From JANYJJ01 sp038241115 (GTDB taxonomy: Bacteria; Pseudomonadota; Gammaproteobacteria; Burkholderiales; Burkholderiaceae_C), in assembly GCA_038241115.1 (NCBI GenBank), contig JBBRGA010000101.1, forward strand, positions 1-12,654: 12,654 nt of DNA, written 5' to 3'. The translations under genes and the position numbers were made by a program. This document shows positions 6,838 through 12,654 of this stretch, piece after piece (positions within the stretch are counted from its first letter, which is position 1; every line of letters begins with the position of its first letter). The notes beneath the pieces are model-generated. The model did not search any database, was not told the origin of the DNA, and worked only from the letters and a program-made list of their open reading frames with translations.

Positions 6838-6849
6838 GAGGATTCCGTC

Positions 6850-7641
6850 ATGTCTACGAAGAACCTGTCCACCGTTGTCGCCAACGTCATTCACACCTAC
6901 GGCATCACCGCCACCAACATCATCAACGCTTACCGATTTGGCGGCGAGCGCTTTATCGGCTTCGTTGACACCCGTATTGCTTCGGCCGTGTCCGACGTTC
7001 CTTCCGCGCTTGTTCAAAGCGTGCGAAGCACGCTGCGAGACGGCCATGAACGCGTCAGCAGCTTTTCGGTCAAGGGCCTGCATCTGGGCACTGACAGTGC
7101 GCAACGCGCTGTTGGCGCAGCGGTCGATCTGGCCGCCAAAGGCGTCAGCGTGATAGCCACCAACGCAGTGCGCGTCGAGCGTGCCGCCAACATCAGCGCG
7201 CTGAACACACTGAACCGCGTCGCGATGCCCGCGGCCGAATTGGTGAGCCAAGTCGCAGAGAAGCTGGAACAAGGCAGCAGCAAACTGGTCAGGCGCGCGG
7301 CCGGCAAAGCGGTGCCCGCAAAGGCGGTGGCCACGCGCAAGCTCGATGCCAGCACACGCGAAGCTGCCGCGGTTCGCAAGCACGTCACGCGCAGCGCCAA
7401 GCAGCAGGTCGGTGAAGTCGCGGCTGCGGTCCAGGAGCAGGTCAATCAGGTCGCTGCGACCCGCAAGCGCATCACCCGCAAGGCCACGACGCAAGTGAAT
7501 CAGGCCGTCGCTGCGAGCCAGAACATCAAGCGCAGCGCCACTCGGCGTGTCAGCAAGGCCGTGCAAGAGGCAGCCACTGAGACTTCGAATGCAGCGCGCC
7601 GTGTGGCCCGCAAGGCCAAGGCGACCACCGAAGCGGCCTGA
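6850..7641 (+). CDS. Phasin-like / histone H1-like basic repeat protein
   Basis: 263 aa, no signal peptide or membrane segment seen. The N-terminal half (about 1-145) is predicted amphipathic helix with few charges clustered and segments such as VIHTYGITATNIINAYRFG (13-31), resembling the helical build of phasin-type granule proteins. The C-terminal half (about 146-263) is rich in Ala, Lys, Arg, Val and Thr and contains three approximate repeats: AAAVRKHVTRSAKQQVGEV (172-190), VAATRKRITRKATTQVNQAV (201-220) and IKRSATRRVSKAVQEAA (226-242), like the tails of bacterial H1-type DNA-binding proteins. By architecture it recalls PhaM-type proteins of Burkholderiales that link polyhydroxyalkanoate granules to the nucleoid, but I see no direct PhaM motif. 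GAGGA lies 7 nt before the ATG. Monocistronic by context. Alternative: a nucleoid protein unrelated to PHA. Coding status is secure; function is inference. Confidence 0.85.
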   Translation: MSTKNLSTVVANVIHTYGITATNIINAYRFGGERFIGFVDTRIASAVSDVPSALVQSVRSTLRDGHERVSSFSVKGLHLGTDSAQRAVGAAVDLAAKGVSVIATNAVRVERAANISALNTLNRVAMPAAELVSQVAEKLEQGSSKLVRRAAGKAVPAKAVATRKLDASTREAAAVRKHVTRSAKQQVGEVAAAVQEQVNQVAATRKRITRKATTQVNQAVAASQNIKRSATRRVSKAVQEAATETSNAARRVARKAKATTEAA

Positions 7642-8345
7642 CAGTTTGTGTCTTGATCCCGGCGCACCGTCCCCGGTGTTGTGAGGGACCTCCTCGCGAC
7701 AACTCGGTCGATGTCGTGCAGTAGAAACCGCGCGCGGCCATGCCGGCGACACCGCCGTGCGCGGGTTTGCGTGCTCAGCGCGCTTGTGCTCTCGACGCGG
7801 AGCGGTTGCTTGTGAATGGCGGCTCTTCAGGATTTCACTTCAGACGCTCGGTGCCCCCATTTGGCAGGCTCGCAGTGCGTTCGCAATTTGCCGAGAGATG
7901 CCTCTGTCACACTCGGCGAAGCTTGGCGCTGCACAGCGCCTACGCAGCAGCGTCCCCACAGAAAGCAAAACATGAAATGGCGCCGACCCGGTTTGGGTAT
8001 GAAACCCAAGACTCGCACAGACGCGTCAAATACGCGCTCGACATGAACGTGCTGCGCGCCGATCTGACAGCGTGTCGTGGCTTGCTGTCTTGCGCGCCGG
8101 GCTTTGACTCGCAGGCGGAAACCCTGTTGGCGCAATGCGCTCGGAATGAAGCGGGCGTTGAGTTCGCACTGCGGCGCAAGGCGCCATTGCTGCTCGCTGG
8201 CCCCAGCGGCCGCGACACTTCAATCGGACGAGTTGGCTAAGCACCGCGCGGCGCTGGCGCCTAACCTGCGCGCTTTGCCCTGGCCTTTCCGGCTCGCGCC
8301 ACTGGACGCGTCGATCGACGACATCCACGCAGACATGAGCCCGGC
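7642..8345. other. 704-bp region without a convincing intact gene
   Basis: Open frames exist on both strands, but they are Arg/Cys/Ser-rich and look like frame shadows. The longest, from ATG 7740 to 8240 on +, starts inside the loop of a hairpin and lacks recognisable protein texture in its first half. The listed hairpin and the possible disrupted ORF are the only structures I can support. No tRNA cloverleaf or mobile-element ends were seen. Confidence 0.6.
7725..7768. terminator. Strong imperfect hairpin downstream of the phasin/H1-like gene
   Basis: AAACCGCGCGCGG (7725-7737) pairs with CCGTGCGCGGGTTT (7755-7768): 13 base pairs including one G-U and a single bulged G, with a 17-nt loop. It starts 84 bp after the stop codon at 7641. 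The 3' arm ends in TTT but no longer T-run follows, so it is an atypical terminator; it could instead protect the mRNA 3' end. On the other strand it would look similar. Confidence 0.4.
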
Positions 8346-8349
8346 ATGA
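7977..8349 (+). pseudogene. Possible frame-disrupted ORF upstream of the sensor kinase
   Basis: Weak call. One + frame runs from ATG 7977 (or ATG 8044) to TAA at 8240 and its later part reads plausibly (LLAQCARNEAGVEFALRR). A second + frame reads plausibly from about 8200 to TGA at 8349 (TLQSDELAKHRAALAPNL, then LPWPFRLAPLDASIDDIHAD), while its earlier part is Arg/Cys-rich noise. A single shift near 8200-8225 would join them into one protein of about 120 aa that ends with an ATGA overlap on the kinase start at 8346. I recognise no family. It could be a decayed gene, a sequencing error or chance; if real, it would be translationally coupled to the kinase. Confidence 0.25.
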
Positions 8350-9692
8350 AGCTGCAATTCCTCAGCGGTGGTGGCGAGATGGGCGCGGCCCTGCGTGACC
8401 ACAACTGGTCGGCATCTCCGCTGGGTTCGCCCGATGCGTGGCCCCAGGCCTTGAAAACCATCGTCTGCGTCATGCTGGCCTCACCGCAGGCGATGCTGGT
8501 GCTGTGGGGCGAGGCGCAGTGGATGCTCTGCAACGATGGCGGCCGCGAAATCCTGGGCAACCAGCACCTGGCCGTGGGTCAACCGTTCTCACAGTTGCGG
8601 GGTGGGGTCATAGACGAACTCGGCCCGATGGCCGCGCGTGCCCGCGCGGGCGAGCCAACCGACGCGGTCGACTTCGCGCTTGACTCGCAGCGCGACGGTC
8701 ACGCCTTCCGGGCCCATGTGTCGTTCCACTTGGCGGCGATTGCAGATGACAACGGACAGGTGGCTGGCGTGCTCTGCGCCTGCACCGAAACCGCGGTTCC
8801 TGCGGCGGCCACGCGCGAGCAAAGTGTCGGGGGGCAGTCGATCTTGGCTTTCGGGCGCGACATCACAGACCTCAAGGCGCATCAACGGGCCCTCGAGCAT
8901 CGGCACGAACAGCTGCGTCATTTGCTAAAAATGGAAGCCGTCGTGCAACTCACCGGTGCCATTGCGCACGACTTCAACAACACGCTGGCAGGCGTTTACG
9001 GGTCCATTCAGTTGATGCAGCGAAGGCTGAACCTGGGCAGGTTCGATGATTTCGAAAAGCTGTTGGAACGTGCCTCAACCAGCACCAAGCAGGCCGCCGC
9101 GTTGACGCATCGCCTGCTCGGGTTCGCAGGTCACCAGTCGCTCAACATCCACCGTGTTGACGTCGCCAAGCTGCTCGCGGCGCTGAGCCAGAAGATCCAC
9201 GTCACGCTCGGAGATCGGATTGCCTGTCGGACAGTGGTGGGCACTGACGTGTGGTCGGCCAACATCGAGGCAGACCAACTTGAGAGCGCGATCTTGAATC
9301 TCTTGTTGAACTCGCGCGATGCGCTGCCCGATGGCGGTGCGGTGATCATTTCGGTCGCCAATCTTCGAATCGGCGCATTGCGTGCCGCCGACGAGCCCGA
9401 ATTGCATCCGGGCGACTACCTTGCGTTGAGCGTCACCGACAACGGCTGTGGCATGTCGTCGGACACGCTGGCCCGGTTGCGCGAATCATTCTTCACCACC
9501 CTGCAAATCAGCCCCGGCCCCGGCCTTGGACTCCCGGTGGTGCACAGCATCGTCAGGCTGGCAGGTGGGCACGTTGGTCTTCACAGCGAGCTCGGCACGG
9601 GCACCACAGTGCGGCTGTGTCTGCGACGCTCCTTGTCCGAGGCTGAGGTTGCCGCAGCCAAGCGGAGTGAGCCGACGGCGTTGCCAGGTTGA
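8346..9692 (+). CDS. Soluble PAS-type sensor histidine kinase
   Basis: 448 aa cytoplasmic kinase, no membrane segment seen. The N-terminus (1-40) carries the GGGEMGAALRDHNWS and SPLGSPDAWPQALKTI signature that precedes PAS domains in many proteobacterial kinases; a PAS-like sensor follows (about 41-175, ending in FGRDITDLKAHQRALE, the usual PAS-to-helix junction). HisKA domain: KMEAVVQLTGAIAHDFNNTL (196-215) with phosphoacceptor His208. HATPase: N box NLLLNSRDA (318-326), G1 box DNGCGM (365-370), F box FFTT (382-385) and G2 box GPGLGLPVV (391-399), where the more usual GTGLGL has Pro instead of Thr. There is no C-terminal receiver and no adjacent response regulator, so its partner is unknown. 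The ATG at 8346 is kept because the GGGEMG signature begins a few residues after it; no strong Shine-Dalgarno sequence is seen, and it overlaps the TGA of an upstream open frame. Confidence 0.88.
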   Translation: MKLQFLSGGGEMGAALRDHNWSASPLGSPDAWPQALKTIVCVMLASPQAMLVLWGEAQWMLCNDGGREILGNQHLAVGQPFSQLRGGVIDELGPMAARARAGEPTDAVDFALDSQRDGHAFRAHVSFHLAAIADDNGQVAGVLCACTETAVPAAATREQSVGGQSILAFGRDITDLKAHQRALEHRHEQLRHLLKMEAVVQLTGAIAHDFNNTLAGVYGSIQLMQRRLNLGRFDDFEKLLERASTSTKQAAALTHRLLGFAGHQSLNIHRVDVAKLLAALSQKIHVTLGDRIACRTVVGTDVWSANIEADQLESAILNLLLNSRDALPDGGAVIISVANLRIGALRAADEPELHPGDYLALSVTDNGCGMSSDTLARLRESFFTTLQISPGPGLGLPVVHSIVRLAGGHVGLHSELGTGTTVRLCLRRSLSEAEVAAAKRSEPTALPG

Positions 9693-9762
9693 GCTGCGAA
9701 GCTTCTGGTGTTTGGTGAAGACCCATCGGAGCAAGAAGACGCGCAAAGATCAAGCGGCACAT

Positions 9763-9807
9763 GAAAAAAAGCCCGCCATCTCAAAGCACAGCAACATCAG
9801 TTGCGGG
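9763..9807 (-). terminator. Possible terminator of the phytochrome gene
   Basis: Just past the phytochrome stop, the - strand reads CCCGC (complement of 9803-9807), a loop, GCGGG (complement of 9772-9776) and then seven T (complement of 9764-9770). The stem is short and the loop long (26 nt), and a competing 5-bp hairpin (GCAAC/GTTGC, 9791-9804) overlaps it. The T-run after a GC stretch is the best evidence. I see nothing comparable serving the kinase on the + strand. Confidence 0.35.
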
Positions 9808-12442
9808 TCGCTTTTTGACCTTCGTTGATCGCCGCACGGATCCGGCGCTCCAACTCTTCGAGATCAAACGGTTTGCTGATCACCGGGGAACCCGCAAGGC
9901 CCGGCGGCAACATGGCGCCGGAGCCGTACCCTGTGCTGAAGAGATACGGCACGCCGCGCTCTTTCAACGCAACGGCGACATCCCAAGACATCTCGCCGTT
10001 CAGATTCACGTCCAACAGTGCGGCGTCGAGCGTCTCGGTGCGCGCCAGCAAGAGCGCATCCGACACTCGCGTCGCCGGTCCGACGGTTGTCCAGCCGATT
10101 TCCTGAAACAGATCTTCAAGCGCCGAAACGACAAGAAAAGAATCCTCCACCACCAAAATACGGTAGGTCTGAGTTTCTCCTTCGGCACTCCGTACTGGCG
10201 CAATCAAGGTCGGCTGTATGGCCGGGAAGTCAACCTCCTCGGTGCTGAGAACAGACGAAGATGGGAGATACACATCGCAGGCCAGACCTTGCGCAAGGTA
10301 GGCGACAGTGGCACGGCCGCCGGTCTCCATGGCGAGGGCTCGTTCAATGAGTGTTGAGCCAAAGCCGCGCCGCGTTGGCGTTTTTACAAGGGGGCCCCCC
10401 GACTCGTTCCACGCCAGATTGACGCCGCCATCCGCAGCGAGCATCCAATGTACCGCCACACGTCCGGCGGGTTGAGACAAGGAGCCATATTTCGCCGCAT
10501 TCGTGGCCAGTTCGTGTATCGCCAGCGAGAGTGAAAGCGCAGATTTCGGCGTCAGCACCACATGGGGGCCTCGAAGCAAAATTTCATGCTCGGGTTTGCC
10601 GTAGGGATTGAGCTCTTCTCGCATCAGTCTTTCGATGGACACACCCTCCCAGCGGCTTTCAGAAAGCAGGCTGTGCGCTTTGGCCATCGACTGGATTCGC
10701 CCATCCAGGCCCTCTACAAAACCCGTCAGCGACTCGGCGCTTCGGCTCGTTTGAATCACCAAAGCTTGAATATTGGCCAGCGTGTTTTTGACTCGGTGAT
10801 CAAGCTCTGCCATCAGCAACTGGTCGCGCTCAGACGCCTTTTTGCGCGCCTCGGCAGCCGCCTCGATTCGTCGAAGAACCACGTGCAGCAGCGACAGGCG
10901 CAAATCAAAAGCCGCATCGACGTCGGCCGGTGTCCACGGCGAACCTCGTCCGACAACCGTCTCCTTCCACGCCTCAAATGACTTCCGAGGCGACAGCGCC
11001 GCGCCCTCCCGAGTCGATTGAACCAGCTTGGACGGCTGGCCGGCCCAATGCACGCTGGTCACGATTTCCGGACGGAACCAGATGATGTAGTCCGAGCGCT
11101 CAGGCGACACAGATATCGCCAGCACGCCTGACGCCACACTCGCGAATTCCTTTGCTGGCGTCCACAAGTCACCGAGCCGGTCGGTCGAGAAGACACCGTC
11201 CGGCGTCGGTGGCTGCATGTCCAGCCATGCAACCAACGATTCAATTTGATGTCTCTGAGGCGTGACGCCCAAAAACGTCAGTTGGCCCTTGACGCAGACC
11301 GCAACGCCGCCTTTTCGGGAGTTGTCAGAGTCGGCGCTCACCGAATGCATGTAGTCCAGCAGGTTCGGCGATTGCTGCGTGAGCCCCGCCGCGTAGTCGT
11401 CCGCACCGGCCAAATTCAACATCAGGTTTTGCAGCACCATGCGGCTTGCCAACCGAAGTTCAAACTGTTCGCCCCGTTCACGGGCCTCAAGTTGGAGCGA
11501 GAACATGGAGCCGAACAGTTCGCAGATGGCCCTCAAATGTCGCGGCAGAATTTTTGGCGAGTAGTGATGGCAAACGATCAAGCCCCAGAGCTGGCCTTTT
11601 TGGATGATCGAAATCGACATCGACGCATCTACGCCCATGTTGCGCAAATACTCGCGGTGAATGGGTGACACATCTCGCAGGATCGCGTAGCTCATGTCAA
11701 GCGGCAAACCGGTCAGCGGGTTCAAGGTGGGCGTCAATGGCGCAGGTTCGTAATTGACCTGCGCGATCATGCGCAGCCAACTTTTGAGATAGAGCGCGCG
11801 GGCCTGCTTGGGGATGTCCGCCGCCGGATAGTGAAGGTCAAGGAACGGCTCCAGACGGTCTTCGCAGCTCTCGGCAATGACCCAGCCCGAGTCGTCCTGC
11901 ATGAACCGATAGACCAGCGCCCTGTCGTAGCCGACCAGGTCGCGCACTCTTTCGGCGGCCAATTGGCAAAGCGACCGCAAGGACAGAGTCGCGTCAAAGC
12001 CGCGAATCATCTCTTGCACGCCAGACAGCGGATCCGACGCGAAGCGATCGGCGGTGTCGGCCGCTTCAAATTCCACCACCAATGTCGCGCCGCTTCGGTG
12101 CAAGCTCGCGTCCAGCGGGCTGTCGGCGATCACGCGCATCAGCGGATCGAGCAGGTGCCGAGGCGTCAAAAGTTCGAAGCCTTTGTTCAATGCTTTCAGC
12201 CGGTCCAGCTGAACCGAATCGAGAAGCAACCCCACCGATTGACCGAGGAGATCTTCTATCGGCCTACCGAGAAGGCCCTGCGTGTTTCCCGCGGCTTGAA
12301 TAATTTCCAGAGTCTGACTGTCCAACACCAGCATGGCACCGTGCGGCAAGATCAAGCCAGGCACATGAATGGGCTCCCGATCACAACTGGTCAAGAGCGC
12401 TTTTAATATTTCCTCACCCGAGTTACTCATCTCGTGCGTCAT
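9797..12442 (-). CDS. bphP: Bacteriophytochrome hybrid: PAS-GAF-PHY, HWE histidine kinase, receiver
   Basis: 881-aa soluble red/far-red photoreceptor expected to bind biliverdin. Seen in order: PAS-2 (about 15-125) with the chromophore-attachment Cys20 in SCDREPIHVPG; GAF (about 145-315) with PAADIPKQARALY (206-218), His262 in SPIHREYLRNMG and His292 in CHHYSPK; PHY (about 325-520) with HWAGQPSK (465-472) and tongue motif SPRKSFEAWKE (484-494); HWE/HisKA_2 kinase with phosphoacceptor His549 in ELDHRVKNTLA, HELATNAAKYG (643-653) and WNE (678-680); receiver (761-872) with acidic Glu766/Asp767, phosphoacceptor Asp811 and Lys857. All key residues are intact, so a working light sensor is likely. 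The same PAS-GAF-PHY-HWE-receiver layout is known in Agrobacterium BphP2-type proteins. ATG 12442 and ATG 12430 are both possible starts; neither has a clear Shine-Dalgarno sequence. No heme oxygenase gene lies in the window, so biliverdin must come from elsewhere. Confidence 0.95.
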   Translation of the reverse strand: MTHEMSNSGEEILKALLTSCDREPIHVPGLILPHGAMLVLDSQTLEIIQAAGNTQGLLGRPIEDLLGQSVGLLLDSVQLDRLKALNKGFELLTPRHLLDPLMRVIADSPLDASLHRSGATLVVEFEAADTADRFASDPLSGVQEMIRGFDATLSLRSLCQLAAERVRDLVGYDRALVYRFMQDDSGWVIAESCEDRLEPFLDLHYPAADIPKQARALYLKSWLRMIAQVNYEPAPLTPTLNPLTGLPLDMSYAILRDVSPIHREYLRNMGVDASMSISIIQKGQLWGLIVCHHYSPKILPRHLRAICELFGSMFSLQLEARERGEQFELRLASRMVLQNLMLNLAGADDYAAGLTQQSPNLLDYMHSVSADSDNSRKGGVAVCVKGQLTFLGVTPQRHQIESLVAWLDMQPPTPDGVFSTDRLGDLWTPAKEFASVASGVLAISVSPERSDYIIWFRPEIVTSVHWAGQPSKLVQSTREGAALSPRKSFEAWKETVVGRGSPWTPADVDAAFDLRLSLLHVVLRRIEAAAEARKKASERDQLLMAELDHRVKNTLANIQALVIQTSRSAESLTGFVEGLDGRIQSMAKAHSLLSESRWEGVSIERLMREELNPYGKPEHEILLRGPHVVLTPKSALSLSLAIHELATNAAKYGSLSQPAGRVAVHWMLAADGGVNLAWNESGGPLVKTPTRRGFGSTLIERALAMETGGRATVAYLAQGLACDVYLPSSSVLSTEEVDFPAIQPTLIAPVRSAEGETQTYRILVVEDSFLVVSALEDLFQEIGWTTVGPATRVSDALLLARTETLDAALLDVNLNGEMSWDVAVALKERGVPYLFSTGYGSGAMLPPGLAGSPVISKPFDLEELERRIRAAINEGQKATRN

Positions 12443-12600
12443 TCAATAACGTCGCACCGAGTGCAAATTTATGGATTCGAAAGCAGGCCGGGCATTTCGG
12501 CGGACTTCGAGGTCTCATGCGGACGACGGCCGCGGTGTTTGCTTTCATGTTCGCCTGTCCTTTGGGAGTTGCGCGGATTGTGCGCGGTACGGGACGCAGC

Positions 12601-12620
12601 CCTGCACGGCGCAGGTTTTT
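12601..12620 (+). terminator. Short terminator-like hairpin upstream of the phytochrome gene
   Basis: CCTGC (12601-12605) and GCAGG (12611-12615) form a 5-bp GC stem with a 5-nt loop, followed at once by TTTTT (12616-12620) on the + strand. The rest of 12443-12654 shows no convincing gene; an open + frame there (12434-12652) has no recognisable protein texture. With no + strand gene ending nearby, this is either chance or the end of an unannotated short transcript. Confidence 0.3.
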
Positions 12621-12654
12621 GGCGTTTTGCGACCCTGAACCATGGCGTCTGAGG

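Larger units (their letters stand above)
6506..6849. other. Divergent intergenic region (344 bp) with repeats and hairpins
   Basis: No gene is seen here. It must carry the promoter of the CoA-transferase (leftward) and of the phasin/H1-like gene (rightward). For the leftward gene a TTGACG (reverse complement of 6561-6566) could be a -35 element, but no convincing -10 follows. A TTGACA at 6582-6587 on the + strand also lacks a good -10. The individual repeats and inverted repeats are listed separately. Confidence 0.7.

Noticed and set aside
6811..7752. 313-codon - strand open frame opposite the phasin/H1-like gene
   Set aside because: Longer than the + strand gene, but the + frame has a good ribosome site and ordered Ala/Lys/Arg repeats, while the - frame has irregular Gly/Arg/His composition. 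I consider + correct, with some residual doubt.
7740..7976. First half of a 166-codon + strand open frame as a gene
   Set aside because: Starts in a hairpin loop, has no ribosome site, and lacks protein-like texture.
12434..12652. 72-codon + strand open frame upstream of the phytochrome
   Set aside because: Begins antisense inside the phytochrome start, has no ribosome site and a Cys/Arg-rich product unlike any known family.

Overview
This GC-rich window looks like chromosomal DNA of a betaproteobacterium, most likely Burkholderiales and Comamonadaceae-like (Variovorax, Polaromonas or Rhodoferax relatives). That is a judgement from codon usage, protein flavour and gene content; there is no rRNA or marker gene here to confirm it. 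I see no tRNA, rRNA, CRISPR array, insertion sequence or phage gene.

Region 1 (1-5173, + strand) is a compact catabolic operon. It holds an FGGY-family sugar kinase, then the E1-alpha, E1-beta and E2 subunits of an acetoin-dehydrogenase-type 2-oxo-acid dehydrogenase complex (acoA, acoB, acoC). The E2 carries a lipoyl domain, an E3-binding domain and an alpha/beta-hydrolase domain in place of the usual acyltransferase core. A 38-codon ORF bridges acoB and acoC with ATGA overlaps at both ends, and a small unrecognised ORF follows acoC. No E3 (lipoamide dehydrogenase), AcoX or AcoR-type regulator is in the window. The kinase at the head of the operon is the unusual partner and hints that the substrate or pathway is not plain acetoin use.

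Region 2 (5210-6505, - strand) is an acetyl-CoA hydrolase/transferase-family CoA-transferase of the 4-hydroxybutyrate/acetate type. It converges on the operon and could move CoA between the acyl-CoA product and a carboxylate such as acetate.

Region 3 (6506-6849) is a divergent intergenic region rich in structure: a degenerate pentamer repeat, a cluster of C/G-run inverted repeats that could form mutually exclusive hairpins, a consensus -35 hexamer and a four-copy 8-bp tandem repeat running up to the Shine-Dalgarno sequence of the next gene. That gene (6850-7641, +) encodes a phasin-like/histone-H1-like protein with a helical N-terminal half and a basic, Ala-rich repetitive tail.

Region 4 (7642-8345) has no convincing intact gene. 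It contains a strong imperfect hairpin and what may be a frame-disrupted ORF reaching the next gene.

Region 5 (8346-12442) holds two convergent signalling genes: a soluble PAS-type sensor histidine kinase without a receiver (+), and a full bacteriophytochrome with PAS-GAF-PHY, HWE-family kinase and C-terminal receiver (-). No heme oxygenase gene is adjacent. The last ~210 bases lie upstream of the phytochrome and hold only a weak terminator-like hairpin.
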